Source of the DNA: Streptomyces olivaceus
GTDB lineage: Bacteria; Actinomycetota; Actinomycetes; Streptomycetales; Streptomycetaceae
NCBI RefSeq assembly: GCF_000721235.1
Contig: NZ_JOFH01000005.1
Coordinates: 124,001-188,000, forward strand
Length of the DNA: 64,000 nucleotides
Direction: 5' to 3'
Positions 8,715 to 17,349 of this stretch are shown here, one piece after another. Position numbers and translations under genes: made by a program. Position 1 is the first letter of the stretch. Each line of letters begins with the position of its first letter. Under the pieces are notes generated by a model. It saw nothing but the letters and a program-made list of their open reading frames with translations, searched no databases and had not been told where the DNA came from.

Positions 8715-8734
8715 TGTGAGAGGATCCCCGGTCC

Positions 8735-9742
8735 ATGGGCGAACAGACACGGACCGGTGTGGTCCTCTCCGGGTACGGGCCGGTCGGACAGGCTTTCGTG
8801 GACGAGCTGGCCCGCCACCAGGACGCCCTCGCACGCCGTTACGGCGTACGGCCGCGGGTGGCCGCCGTCCGCGCGAGCTCGGCCCAGTGCCGGCCGGACG
8901 AGGACGGGACCGTCCCGCCGCGCCCGCGGTGGGTGCCGCCCAGGCCGTTGGAGGAGACGCTGGACGACACCGGCGCCCGCGTCTTCGTCCAGGCGCTCCC
9001 GTCCTCACCGGCCCTCCGCGAGCACGCGGCGCGGGAGGCGGTGGCCGCCCTGCGCCGGGGGGTCCACGTGGTGACCGCCACCAAGAGCCACCTGCTCACC
9101 CACTGGCGGGAACTCGGCGCCGCCGCGCACACCGGCGGCAGCATGATCAGGATCTCCGGCGCCACCGGGGCGGCGCTGCCCGCGGGCGACCTGTCGCGCA
9201 CCTCCCTGCGCGGTCTGGACTGCCGGACCATCCGCGCCTGTCCCAACGGCACCGTCACCTTCGTCCTCGACCGTCTCGCCGCGGGCGACGGGTTGAGCGA
9301 GGCGATCGGCGCCGCGCGGCTGCGGGGGATCGCGGAGGCGGACCCCTCGGCGGACCTGTCGGGCGAGGACGCCGCCACAAAAGTACGGCTGCTGGCCGCA
9401 CTGGCCTGGGGATGGGACCCGGCCGGGGTGCGGGTGCGGACGGAGCCGGTCGACGAGAGCACCGCCGGTCCGGCCAGGGACGCGGCCACCCGCTCCCGCC
9501 GCCTGCGGGCGGTCGCCGCCGCGTCGGCGGACGAGCCCCACGTGGTGCACGTACGGCTGGAGGAGACCGGTCCGGGGGACCCGCTGTACGCGCTGACCGG
9601 GCCGGAGAAGGCCGTCGTCTTCGGCTGCCCCGACGCGGGCGACGTGACGGTGAGCGGCGGGCGGTCGAGCCCGCAGGGGGCCGCGCTGGCGCTGGTGAAG
9701 GACACCATCGAGGTCACCGCGCCCCGCACGGGCTTCCACTGA
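8735..9742 (+). CDS. Homoserine dehydrogenase-like oxidoreductase
   Basis: The 335-aa NAD(P)-dependent enzyme lacks an ACT domain. It shows an N-terminal Rossmann fold (GVVLSGYGPVGQAFVDELA), the VVTATKSHLL segment equivalent to the VVTANK nucleotide/catalytic Lys motif, and the homoserine-dehydrogenase signature region (GIAEADPSADLSGEDAATK, with Asp and Lys residues in the expected catalytic spacing). The true threonine/methionine pathway enzyme is normally about 430 aa and sits with thrC-thrB. This one is shorter and follows a sugar transporter by 20 bp, so it more likely oxidises or reduces a different beta-hydroxy substrate released from the imported compound. The last gene of the operon. 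Confidence 0.82.
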   Translation: MGEQTRTGVVLSGYGPVGQAFVDELARHQDALARRYGVRPRVAAVRASSAQCRPDEDGTVPPRPRWVPPRPLEETLDDTGARVFVQALPSSPALREHAAREAVAALRRGVHVVTATKSHLLTHWRELGAAAHTGGSMIRISGATGAALPAGDLSRTSLRGLDCRTIRACPNGTVTFVLDRLAAGDGLSEAIGAARLRGIAEADPSADLSGEDAATKVRLLAALAWGWDPAGVRVRTEPVDESTAGPARDAATRSRRLRAVAAASADEPHVVHVRLEETGPGDPLYALTGPEKAVVFGCPDAGDVTVSGGRSSPQGAALALVKDTIEVTAPRTGFH

Positions 9743-9769
9743 ACCGCGGCGCCGCGCCCGCTTTCCCGC

Positions 9770-10759
9770 CTACGGCACCGTGATCACCGTCTTGCCGCCG
9801 GCGTGCCCGTCCTCGACGTGCCGAACCGCCCGAGCCGTGTCGGCCAGCGTGTAGGTACGGCCGACCACGGGTGTGAGCCGGCCGGCCTCGACGAGCGAGG
9901 TGACGGCGAGCAGGTCCCGGCGGGCCGGCCCGTCCGGGGTGGCCGGGAGGATCGGGCGGAGCCGCTGCCGGGTGACGGCGTTGACCGCGGCGAGTGCCAG
10001 CATGGCGCCGATCGCTCCGAACACGCGGCCCGGGGAGCCGCCGCCGTTCGCCACCAGGACGCCCGCCGGGGTGAGCGTCCGGCGCAGCCGGCCCAGCGGG
10101 TGGTTGCCCACGTTGTCCAGGACGACGTCGTAGCGCTCGCGCCGGTCGGTGAAGTCCTCCAGGGCGTAGTCGAGGACGTGGGCGGCGCCCAGCGAGCGCA
10201 CCAGGCCGGTGTTGTGCGCGCTGCACACGCCGGTGACCTCCGCGCCGAGGACCGCCGCGATCTGCACGGCGAAGGTGCCGACCCCGCCGCCCGCCCCGTT
10301 GACCAGGACCCGCTGCCCGGCCCGGACCCGGCCCACGGTCCGTACGCCGCGCAGGGCGGTCACCGCCGCCATGGGCACGGCCGCGGCCTGCTCGAAGGTC
10401 AGCCCCACGGGCTTGGCCACCAGCAGGTCGGCGCTGGTGCACGCGTACTCGGCGAAGGCCCCCGGGCAGAAGCCGAGCACCGGATCACCGGGCAGGAACC
10501 CGCGCACTCCGGCCCCGGTGCCCTCCACCACCCCGGCCGCGTCGATGCCGGCCACCGGCCGCTTCGGCCGGGTGAGCCCCACGCCTCCCAACAGCCGCGC
10601 CGCATACGGGTCCCCGCGCACCATGTGCCAGTCGTACGGGTTCACGGCGGCGGCGCGCACGCGCACCAGCACCTCTCCGGACCCGGCACGGGGCCGCTCG
10701 GCCTCCCGCAGCCGCAGGGTGTCCGGCGGGCCGAACCGTTCCTGGACCACTGCCTTCAT
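9770..10759 (-). CDS. Zinc-independent NADP quinone-oxidoreductase-like protein
   Basis: The 329-aa medium-chain dehydrogenase/reductase has an N-terminal GroES-like domain (MKAVVQERFGPPDTLRLREA; VNPYDWHMVRG) and a nucleotide-binding motif VLVNGAGGGVGTFAVQIAA. No catalytic or structural zinc cysteine set is present, which points to the QOR/zeta-crystallin group. It would reduce quinones or enals with NADPH. The ATG at 10759 is preferred over an upstream in-frame start because the family begins exactly at MKA(V/I). It converges with the preceding operon, with only 27 bp between the genes. Confidence 0.88.
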   Translation of the reverse strand: MKAVVQERFGPPDTLRLREAERPRAGSGEVLVRVRAAAVNPYDWHMVRGDPYAARLLGGVGLTRPKRPVAGIDAAGVVEGTGAGVRGFLPGDPVLGFCPGAFAEYACTSADLLVAKPVGLTFEQAAAVPMAAVTALRGVRTVGRVRAGQRVLVNGAGGGVGTFAVQIAAVLGAEVTGVCSAHNTGLVRSLGAAHVLDYALEDFTDRRERYDVVLDNVGNHPLGRLRRTLTPAGVLVANGGGSPGRVFGAIGAMLALAAVNAVTRQRLRPILPATPDGPARRDLLAVTSLVEAGRLTPVVGRTYTLADTARAVRHVEDGHAGGKTVITVP

Positions 10760-10851
10760 CGCCCTGCCACCATCCCCTCGGGACGCCGTCCCGGGCCGAT
10801 CGCGGGTCACGCGGTGAGGGCACCGTAGGGGCAGGGCGCCCGGTCGTCAAT

Positions 10852-10865
10852 GGCCGTCAACGGCC
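10852..10865. terminator. Short palindrome downstream of the GNAT gene
   Basis: GGCCGT-CA-ACGGCC forms a 6-bp hairpin 1-15 bp beyond the 3' end of the acetyltransferase gene. No T-tract follows, so this is a possible terminator or transcript-stabilising hairpin only. Confidence 0.35.
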
Positions 10866-10866
10866 C

Positions 10867-11733
10867 CTACCGCTGATCTTCCGGCCGACGGAAGGCGTAG
10901 CCGGTGAAGTCGGCGAGCGGCAGGTAACCGATGCGCCGGTAGAGGGCGTTGCTGGTGCGGTTGGCGGGGTCGGTGAACAGCACGACGTCCGTCGCCCCGG
11001 CGGCGAGCGCGGCACGGCTGGAGTCCACCGTCACCGCTCCCGCGTAACCCCGGCCGCGCGACGCGGCCGGGGTGTAGACGGGATCGATCCGGACCTGCCC
11101 GCCGACCAGCGGGTTGGAGCCCGCCATGGAGACGGGCGTGCCGTCCGGGGTCTCCCAATAGGTGTAGCGCTTCTCGGCGAAACGCGTGCCGGCCCAGGTG
11201 CCGGCGTCGATGGTCACCGCTTCCCCGACGTCCGCCGCGAACTCGCGGCACCAGCGCATCAGGTGCTCGTGGTCCCGCTCGCCCACGGGCCGGCCCCGGC
11301 CCGCCGGAACCGGCGCCGGCGGCGTGAGCGTGCCGAGGCGGTGCAGCCGGGCACCCCAGTCGCGCACCGGGACGGCGCCGGTGCGCCGCCGCCAGACCTC
11401 GGCGAACGCGTCGGCGGTCGCGTCGTCCGCCAGGACGCCGCCCGCCACGTGGCCCCCGTCGAGCAGACGGGCGGCGAGGGAGCCGGCCTGCGCGGGGGAG
11501 AGGGCGGAGGGGAGCAGGCGCAGCGTCGGCCGGCGGAAGAACACGGCGCGCACCCGGCCCCCGGACTCCAGCCGGCCGAAGAGAGAGCCCCGGGGGTCTT
11601 CACCGCTGGTGCGCAGCTTCTCGATCGCCGTCAGCTGCGTGGTGTGCAGGGCGGGACGCGAACGCAGGAACTCTCCGGCCCCGGCCAGGAAGTCGTCGAC
11701 GTCTTCGGTGAGGTGCCACTCGTCCGATCGCAT
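10867..11733 (-). CDS. GNAT-family N-acetyltransferase
   Basis: In this 288-aa protein the GNAT fold is in the C-terminal half. The acetyl-CoA-binding motif A is readable as PAASRGRGYAGAVTVDSSRA (about residues 219-238), followed by LFTDPANRTSNALYRRIGY, the classic 'N..A..LY...GF' end of GNATs. The N-terminal half (LRSRPALHTTQLTAIEKL) is a second, degenerate GNAT-like domain common in Streptomyces. The start is placed at MRSDEWHLTEDVDDF; further upstream in-frame codons give a low-complexity extension. Acceptor substrate unknown. It is 62 bp downstream of the ABC ATPase gene and could be co-transcribed. Confidence 0.85.
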   Translation of the reverse strand: MRSDEWHLTEDVDDFLAGAGEFLRSRPALHTTQLTAIEKLRTSGEDPRGSLFGRLESGGRVRAVFFRRPTLRLLPSALSPAQAGSLAARLLDGGHVAGGVLADDATADAFAEVWRRRTGAVPVRDWGARLHRLGTLTPPAPVPAGRGRPVGERDHEHLMRWCREFAADVGEAVTIDAGTWAGTRFAEKRYTYWETPDGTPVSMAGSNPLVGGQVRIDPVYTPAASRGRGYAGAVTVDSSRAALAAGATDVVLFTDPANRTSNALYRRIGYLPLADFTGYAFRRPEDQR

Positions 11734-11795
11734 GCTCCATGATCTCGGAACCGCCCGGTCGCCGGCAGTGGTTGCCCCAAACGCGTCCCGCTCGC

Positions 11796-12515
11796 TCAGC
11801 GCGTGTTCACCTGTTCCGTCAGCTTCCCCTTGCGCAGTGTGTGGACCCGGTCGGACTGCGCGGCCAGTTGCTGGGAGTGGGTGACCACCACCACGCATTT
11901 GCCCTGCCCGTGGGCGAGGTCGCGGAAGATGTCGATGACGCCCTGGGCGGTGTCCTCGTCGAGGTTTCCGGTGGGTTCGTCGGCGAAGAGGATGTCCACG
12001 TCGCAGGCGAGCGCGCGGGCGACGGCGACGCGCTGCTGCTGGCCGCCCGACAGCCGCAGGACGCCCCGCCGGGCCGTGTCCGAGTCCAGGCCGACACTCT
12101 CCAGGACCTGCAGCGCGCGTGCCTTGCGGCCGCCCTGCGCGGGCTTCGCGCCGGTGATCTCCATGGCGGTGGTGACGTTCTGCAGGGCGGTCATGTAGGT
12201 GAGGAGGTTGTACTGCTGGAAGACGGTCGAGCAGTGCTTGTTGCGGTAGCGGCCGAGCCCCAGCCGCGCGAGGTCCTGGCCGTCGAAGCTGACGGTGCCC
12301 CTGGTCGGTGCGTCGAGTCCGCTGGCGAGGCTGAGCAGGGTGGTCTTGCCGCTGCCGGAGGGGCCGAGGATGGTGTGGAAGGTGCCTCGTTCGAAGGAGC
12401 AGTCGATGTTCTTGAGGACGGTGGTCCGGCGGCGCTGGTCGGCGTAGGTGTGGCTGACGCCTTCGAGGCGCAGCGCGGGCGGGGTGGCGGTGGGCGGGGT
12501 CATGGGGGTGGTCAC
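11796..12515 (-). CDS. ABC transporter ATPase (MacB/LolD type)
   Basis: The 239-aa nucleotide-binding subunit has every canonical motif: Walker A GPSGSGKTT, Q-loop VFQQYNLL, signature LSGGQQQRVAVARAL, Walker B DILFADEPTGNLDE and H-loop VVVVTHS. The layout is that of ATPases partnering FtsX/MacB permeases. The GTG start at 12515 overlaps the stop of the upstream permease (GTGA) with AAAGG close by; an in-frame ATG 12 bp further on has no ribosome site. It energises one or both of the FtsX-like permeases encoded just upstream, for export of a peptide or lipid-like molecule or for sensing. Confidence 0.93.
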   Translation of the reverse strand: MTTPMTPPTATPPALRLEGVSHTYADQRRRTTVLKNIDCSFERGTFHTILGPSGSGKTTLLSLASGLDAPTRGTVSFDGQDLARLGLGRYRNKHCSTVFQQYNLLTYMTALQNVTTAMEITGAKPAQGGRKARALQVLESVGLDSDTARRGVLRLSGGQQQRVAVARALACDVDILFADEPTGNLDEDTAQGVIDIFRDLAHGQGKCVVVVTHSQQLAAQSDRVHTLRKGKLTEQVNTR

Positions 12516-13915
12516 TTGCCTTTCGTGAGGATGGCCCGGGGGCTGAGGCGCAGGACGGCGCCGGCCGGGAGGGCGGTGGCGATCAGGGCGATGCCGAGGC
12601 CGACGGCGCCCACGGTGGCGACGTCCGCCGGGTCGAGACGCACGGTGATCCGGTCGACGGGGTCGGCGTTCTCCACCGGCCTCTCGTCCGGGTCCATGCC
12701 CTGGTCGATACCGGTGCTGCCGGGTGGCGGCGCCTGCCAGGAGTCCAGCTTCCGCTGGGCCGCCGCGGCTTCCCGGCCGAGCAGCGACTGGCCGGCGGAC
12801 TGGGTCAGGGTCTGGGCGAACAGGGAGCTGAGCCCCACGGCGAGAGCGGCGACGACCACCATCTCCAGCGCCTGCTGGAGGATGAGCCTGCTCCTGCTCT
12901 CTCCCATGGCCAGCAGCACGCCGTATTCCCCGCGCCGCTGTCTGACGGCGAGGTTGGCGAGCAGGGCGAGGACGGCGGCGCCCGCCAGGCCGATCAGCCA
13001 CATGGCCAGCGTGGCGGTGGAGCCGATGCTCTTGAGCGGCCCCGTCATCTGTCGCAGCGCCTTGTCGTTGGCGTCCAGTGCGAACCCGTCCAGCGCCGAG
13101 CCCGCCAGACGGGCCGCTTCCTCCTTGAAACCGTCCAGATCGTCGGCGTCCTGCAGGAGGAAGACCGCGTTCGCGACCTGGAGCGAGCCGCCGCCGGACT
13201 CATGACCCTGCTCCTGGCCGGAGTTGAGCCCGGCGAAGGCACCCACGGACGCGTAGAGCATGTTGGCCGGGTTGACGCCGTACTCCGGTTCGGCCTCCGA
13301 GACCGGCCGGGGGTCCCGGTAGACGCCGGTCACGGTGAAGTCGGCCGAGGCCGTGCCCTCGTTGCTGCCGAGGGTGACCTTGTCGCCGACCCGCAGACCG
13401 TTCTTCCGGGCCAGCCGCTCCTCGACCATCAGCAGCTTGTCGTTCTTGTCGGCGGCGCTGAGGTGCCGACCGGAGAGCAGCCGGAAGTTGCCGCTGCGGA
13501 AGTCCGGCAGCAGCGAGGAGTCGAGGACGCCGAGGGTGATGGTGCCGTCCGCGCCCATGGGGCTCTGCACGCCCTCGGTGACCAGTTCGGTGCCGCCCTT
13601 GAGGATGCCGCGGTCCCACATCGAGTAGGTGTACCGCTGCACCTGCGGCAGGCCGCCCATGGCGTCCACGGTTCCCGCGTCGATCCGGGGCGCCTGGAGG
13701 CCGGCGCCGCCGGAAGTCAGCGCGCCGAGGTCCATCCCGAGGTTGACCTCGGCGCCCACGGAGCGCCTGGCCTCCTGCTGCGCCCGGGCGGTCGCGTCGT
13801 TGACGAGGACACCTGCCAGCACCATCACGGAGATGACGAGGAAGGTGCACAGGGTGATCAGGGTCCGGCCCTTGCGCGCCCACAGGCTGAGCCCGGCGCG
13901 TTTCACGAAGTTCAT
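12512..13915 (-). CDS. FtsX-like ABC permease (second of a pair)
   Basis: The 467-aa permease has an N-terminal transmembrane helix (RTLITLCTFLVISVMVLAGVL), a large extracytoplasmic domain (about residues 45-300, MacB periplasmic-core type) and three C-terminal membrane helices including LAMWLIGLAGAAVLALLANLA. It shares the start MNFVKRAG with the neighbouring permease gene, showing that the two arose by duplication. The conserved FtsX motif GEYGVLLAMGESRSRL is present. It is translationally coupled to the ATPase gene. Confidence 0.9.
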   Translation of the reverse strand: MNFVKRAGLSLWARKGRTLITLCTFLVISVMVLAGVLVNDATARAQQEARRSVGAEVNLGMDLGALTSGGAGLQAPRIDAGTVDAMGGLPQVQRYTYSMWDRGILKGGTELVTEGVQSPMGADGTITLGVLDSSLLPDFRSGNFRLLSGRHLSAADKNDKLLMVEERLARKNGLRVGDKVTLGSNEGTASADFTVTGVYRDPRPVSEAEPEYGVNPANMLYASVGAFAGLNSGQEQGHESGGGSLQVANAVFLLQDADDLDGFKEEAARLAGSALDGFALDANDKALRQMTGPLKSIGSTATLAMWLIGLAGAAVLALLANLAVRQRRGEYGVLLAMGESRSRLILQQALEMVVVAALAVGLSSLFAQTLTQSAGQSLLGREAAAAQRKLDSWQAPPPGSTGIDQGMDPDERPVENADPVDRITVRLDPADVATVGAVGLGIALIATALPAGAVLRLSPRAILTKGK

Positions 13916-13936
13916 GGAGGTGGGAGTCTTCCGGTC

Positions 13937-14018
13937 GGTTCGGTCGTGTCGGGTTCGGTCGTGTCGGTTCGGCTGTCTGGGAGCCGTGGAGCCGTGGAGC
14001 CGTGGAGCCGTGGAGCCG
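13937..14018. repeat. Two short tandem repeat tracts
   Basis: GGTTCGGTCGTGTCG occurs twice head-to-tail at 13937-13966, and GAGCCGTG is repeated almost five times at 13981-14018. Both lie between the two FtsX-type permease genes and look like replication-slippage tracts. Confidence 0.85.
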
Positions 14019-14048
14019 GTCGGCCCGTGGGGCGGGGCTGCGCCGCGG

Positions 14049-15323
14049 CTATGTGTCGGTGGCGAGGATGGAGCGCGGGTGCAGGCGGAGGATCCCGACG
14101 CCGGGTACGACGGTGGCGATCAGGGAGATGCCCAGGGCGATGCCGGCGACCCTGCCGACGTCGACGGCGCCGGCGCGGAGTCGCGGCGGCTCGACCGGTG
14201 CGGGTGCCGTCCCCGGGTGCGCCGCGGGCCCGTCCGCCGCGCGGGGCAGCAGCGCGTCCCCCGCCGGCCCGCCCGCCACCCGGCCGAACAGCACGGCGAG
14301 GAAGACGGCGGGGACGGCGACGGCGGCCACCTCGACCACCAGCTGGCCGACGAGCTTCCACTTCCGCTCACCCATCGACAGCAGCACCCCGAGTTCCTCC
14401 CGGCGCTCACGTGTCTGCGACAGCACGACGAGCCCCAGGATCAGCGCACCGGCCACGGCGACGAGCCAGACGATCAGCTCCGCGAACGCCCCCACCCGCT
14501 GGACCGGACGCACCTGGTCCCGGTACGCCTTGTCGTTGACGCGGAAGTCGAAGTCCCCGCCCCCGAGCAGCCGCTCGGCCGCGGAGTGCAGCCCTTCGGC
14601 CTGCTCGGGCGCGCCGATCCGGAAGACCGCCTCCCGGACGTCCGAGGCCCCCGCGCCGAGCCGCTCCGCCGTGCGCACGGGCACGTACAGCAGATTGCCG
14701 GGCAGCTCGTACGACGGCGTCCACCGGGCCGGGTCCGGCGCCGGGTCGCGGAACACCCCCACGACGGTCGCGGACACGGTGCGTTCGCCGTCGGCCGAGG
14801 CCAGCCGCAGGGTGTCACCCGGCGCCAGACCGTTCCTCGCGGCCAGCCGCTCCTCGACCACGACGACGTCGCGGTCCGCGTCCCCGGGAGCGACACCGCG
14901 CCCCGCCGTGATCCTGGCCGATCCGTAGGAGAAGGGCAGCAGCAGACCGAAGTCCCGTACGCCGTTCAGCGCCACGGCGGGCTGCTCCCCGTCCCCTGCG
15001 CCCGCCCCGTCGGACCCGCCGCCCTCGCTCCGCAGGGGTGCGAAACCCCGGGCACCGGCCCGCAGCGAGAGCACCGGGTTGTAGCGGTGCACCCGCTCCG
15101 AGCCGCCGAGCCGGTCCGCGAGGTGCCGGGTCAGCCCCTCGCCCCGCACGGTCACGTCCACGCCGACGCGGCGCTGCACCTCCGCCTCCTGACGGACCGT
15201 CGCCCCCTGCAGCAGGAAGCCGCCCAGCAGCAGAGTGCACAGCACCACGAAGACCGCCAGCAGGGCGGCGGCCTTGGACTTGCGGGCACGCAGGCTCGTC
15301 CCGGCGCGCTTGACGAAGTTCAT
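14049..15323 (-). CDS. FtsX-like ABC permease (first of a pair)
   Basis: The 424-aa protein is organised like its downstream paralogue: an N-terminal helix (AAALLAVFVVLCTLLLGGFLL), an extracytoplasmic core, and C-terminal helices with the FtsX motif REELGVLLSMGERKWKLVG. It shares the MNFVKRAG N-terminus with the other permease. It is the first gene of the transporter operon and diverges from the response-regulator gene across a 185-bp region containing 21-bp repeats. That neighbourhood resembles antibiotic- or envelope-stress modules in which a two-component system controls an ABC exporter; this is inference. Confidence 0.9.
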   Translation of the reverse strand: MNFVKRAGTSLRARKSKAAALLAVFVVLCTLLLGGFLLQGATVRQEAEVQRRVGVDVTVRGEGLTRHLADRLGGSERVHRYNPVLSLRAGARGFAPLRSEGGGSDGAGAGDGEQPAVALNGVRDFGLLLPFSYGSARITAGRGVAPGDADRDVVVVEERLAARNGLAPGDTLRLASADGERTVSATVVGVFRDPAPDPARWTPSYELPGNLLYVPVRTAERLGAGASDVREAVFRIGAPEQAEGLHSAAERLLGGGDFDFRVNDKAYRDQVRPVQRVGAFAELIVWLVAVAGALILGLVVLSQTRERREELGVLLSMGERKWKLVGQLVVEVAAVAVPAVFLAVLFGRVAGGPAGDALLPRAADGPAAHPGTAPAPVEPPRLRAGAVDVGRVAGIALGISLIATVVPGVGILRLHPRSILATDT

Positions 15324-15411
15324 GGCGACGAGGAGAACAGGCGGCCGCTTGCAGCCCGATAAACGCGTTACAGCGGCATAAGGAAGTCCGGCCCGCCCGC
15401 GGCCGGTGCCG

Positions 15412-15482
15412 CCCCGCGCGGCGCATCCTTGTCCCCGCGCGACGCTTCCTCATCCCCGCGCGACGCTTCCTTATCCCCGCGC
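15412..15482. repeat. 21-bp direct repeats upstream of a response-regulator gene
   Basis: Head-to-tail units at 15412-15432, 15433-15453 and 15454-15474 (core CCCCGCGCGACGCTTCCT) plus a partial fourth unit. A 21-bp period is two helical turns, so the units face the same side of DNA, as expected of tandem sites for an OmpR/PhoB-type regulator. The repeats end 26 bp before the response-regulator ATG. Confidence 0.8.
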
Positions 15483-15508
15483 AATCGTGACCTTGCTTTC
15501 ATGGGCGC

Positions 15509-16171
15509 ATGAGAGTTCTGGTAGCCGAGGACCACCGCATACTGGCCCGCACCATCGCCACCGGTCTGCGCCGCCAGGCGATGGCCGTCGACGTCGCCGG
15601 CTCCGGGGACGCGGCCGAGCGGATGTGCCTGGTCACCGACTACGACGTCCTGATCCTCGACCGCGATCTGCCGGTGATGACCGGCGACGAACTGTGCCGC
15701 CGGCTGCGCGCGGCGGACGGTGCGCCGCCGATCCTGATGTTGACCGCGGCCGGAGAGATCACCGACCGGGTGTACGGACTCACGGCGCTCGGCGCCGACG
15801 ACTACCTGTCCAAGCCCTTCGACTTCGCCGAACTGGTCGCGCGGGTGCGCGCGTTGAGCCGCCGTACGGCCAAGGCACCGCCCGCCCTCCTGCGGCACCA
15901 GGACATCGGTCTCGACCGGGCGAAGCGCCGGGTGACCGTGGAGGGCAGGACACTGGAGCTGACGCCCAAGGAGTTCTCCGTGCTGGAGCTGCTGATGGCG
16001 GCACGGGGCGCGCCCGTCCCGCACGACGAACTCGTGCGCACCGTGTGGGACGAGCACCTCGACCCGCGCACCAGCGCGGTGCGCGCCACGGTCAGCCGGC
16101 TCCGCGGCAAACTCGGCGGCGCCGCCCGCATCGCCGCGGACAACGGACAGGGCTACCGGCTGTGCGACTGA
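15509..16171 (+). CDS. OmpR/PhoB-family response regulator
   Basis: The 220-aa protein has a receiver domain (residues 1-118) with the acidic pair Glu7/Asp8, phospho-acceptor Asp51 in LILDRDLP, a Thr in MLTAAGE and Lys102 in YLSKPF. The winged-helix DNA-binding domain follows (about 125-218), with LELTPKEFSVLELL and TVSRLRGKLG. It is divergent from the FtsX-permease operon, and the next gene, a histidine kinase, overlaps its 3' end by 10 bp, so the two are a cognate pair. The 21-bp repeats upstream are candidate binding sites for autoregulation and for control of the permease operon. Confidence 0.93.
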   Translation: MRVLVAEDHRILARTIATGLRRQAMAVDVAGSGDAAERMCLVTDYDVLILDRDLPVMTGDELCRRLRAADGAPPILMLTAAGEITDRVYGLTALGADDYLSKPFDFAELVARVRALSRRTAKAPPALLRHQDIGLDRAKRRVTVEGRTLELTPKEFSVLELLMAARGAPVPHDELVRTVWDEHLDPRTSAVRATVSRLRGKLGGAARIAADNGQGYRLCD

Positions 16172-17349
16172 ACCCCCGGATCCACCTGCGCGACATTCCC
16201 TTCCGGGTCCGGCTCGCCACCGCCATCGGCGCGGTGGTCCTGCTCGCCGGAGTGGTGCTGCTGGTCTTCGTCGTGGTGCTCGCGCGATACGGCACGGCGC
16301 AGCAGATCGACGGCATGGAGATCAGGTACGGGGGAGTGACCGGCGGCGTGTCGTCCGGACCCGCGCACTCCACCGGCACGGTACCGGCGCCGACCGGGGC
16401 CGGGGACCGTGGCATCGAGGTCCGCAAGATCGACCGGACCGTGCAGGCCGTCCAGGACACCGCGCTGCGCCAGACGGTGCTCTGGTCCGCCGTCGGACTC
16501 ATGATCACGGCGGTGCTGGCGGGAGTGCTCGGCTGGTGGCTGGCGGGGCGGGCCCTGCGCCCGGTCGCCTCCATGACGGCGGCCGCCCGCCGCATCAGCG
16601 AACAGAACCTCCACCAGCGGCTGGCGCTGACCGGGCCCGACGACGAACTCCACCGCCTCGCCGACACCTTCGACACCATGCTCGACCGGCTCGAAGGCGC
16701 CTTCGAGAGCCAGCGCCGCTTCGTCGCCAACGCCTCCCACGAACTGAAGACACCCCTGGCCGTCCAGCGCGCCAGCATCGAGGTCGGCCTCGCCGACCCC
16801 GTCACCGACGGCATCGCCGAGGTCCGCGAGGACCTGCTCACCGCCAACCGCGAGGCCGAGCAGCTGATCAACGCGCTGCTGCTGCTGGCCCGCAGCGACC
16901 GGGGCCTGGACGAGACCGAGAGCGTCGACCTGGCGCGCACGGCGCACGCCGTGGCCGACGAGCACACCGCGCGGGCCACCCGGCACGGCGTGACCCTCGA
17001 CGTCACGGCGCCCGCCCCGCTGACCGTCGTGGGCAACCCCCTCCTCCTGCGCCACCTGCTGGCCAACCTCGTCCACAACGCCGTCCAGTACAACCACCCC
17101 GGCGGCCGGGTCCGCGTACGGGTCGAGGACCGCACCGTGACCGTGACCAACACCGGCCCGCACGTGCCCCAGGACCGGGTGGCGGACCTGTTCGAGCCCT
17201 TCCGCCGGCACGCCCGGGACCGCACCGCCACGGACGGCCACGGACTCGGCCTGTCCATCGTGCGCTCCATCTCCCGGGCCCACGACGCCGCGCTCACGGC
17301 CGAGGCCGGGAAGGAGGGCGGGCTCACCGTCGCCCTGCACTTCCCCTGA
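16162..17349 (+). CDS. Sensor histidine kinase
   Basis: The 395-aa membrane kinase has two transmembrane helices (VRLATAIGAVVLLAGVVLLV near the N-terminus and VLWSAVGLMITAVLAGVLGW around residues 113-132) flanking a short, roughly 70-aa extracytoplasmic loop. A HAMP linker follows, then the H-box FVANASHELKTPLAVQRA with the phospho-accepting His, the N-box ANLVHNAVQYN and the G-box DGHGLGLSIV. The GTG start at 16162 gives a 10-bp overlap with the response-regulator gene, indicating coupling. The small sensing loop is typical of kinases that sense within the membrane or via a partner transporter, fitting the neighbouring FtsX-type ABC genes. Confidence 0.92.
   Translation: MRLNPRIHLRDIPFRVRLATAIGAVVLLAGVVLLVFVVVLARYGTAQQIDGMEIRYGGVTGGVSSGPAHSTGTVPAPTGAGDRGIEVRKIDRTVQAVQDTALRQTVLWSAVGLMITAVLAGVLGWWLAGRALRPVASMTAAARRISEQNLHQRLALTGPDDELHRLADTFDTMLDRLEGAFESQRRFVANASHELKTPLAVQRASIEVGLADPVTDGIAEVREDLLTANREAEQLINALLLLARSDRGLDETESVDLARTAHAVADEHTARATRHGVTLDVTAPAPLTVVGNPLLLRHLLANLVHNAVQYNHPGGRVRVRVEDRTVTVTNTGPHVPQDRVADLFEPFRRHARDRTATDGHGLGLSIVRSISRAHDAALTAEAGKEGGLTVALHFP

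Noticed and set aside
8735..9742. Threonine-pathway homoserine dehydrogenase (thrA/hom)
   Set aside because: It is too short, lacks an ACT domain and thrC/thrB neighbours, and follows a sugar ABC transporter by 20 bp.
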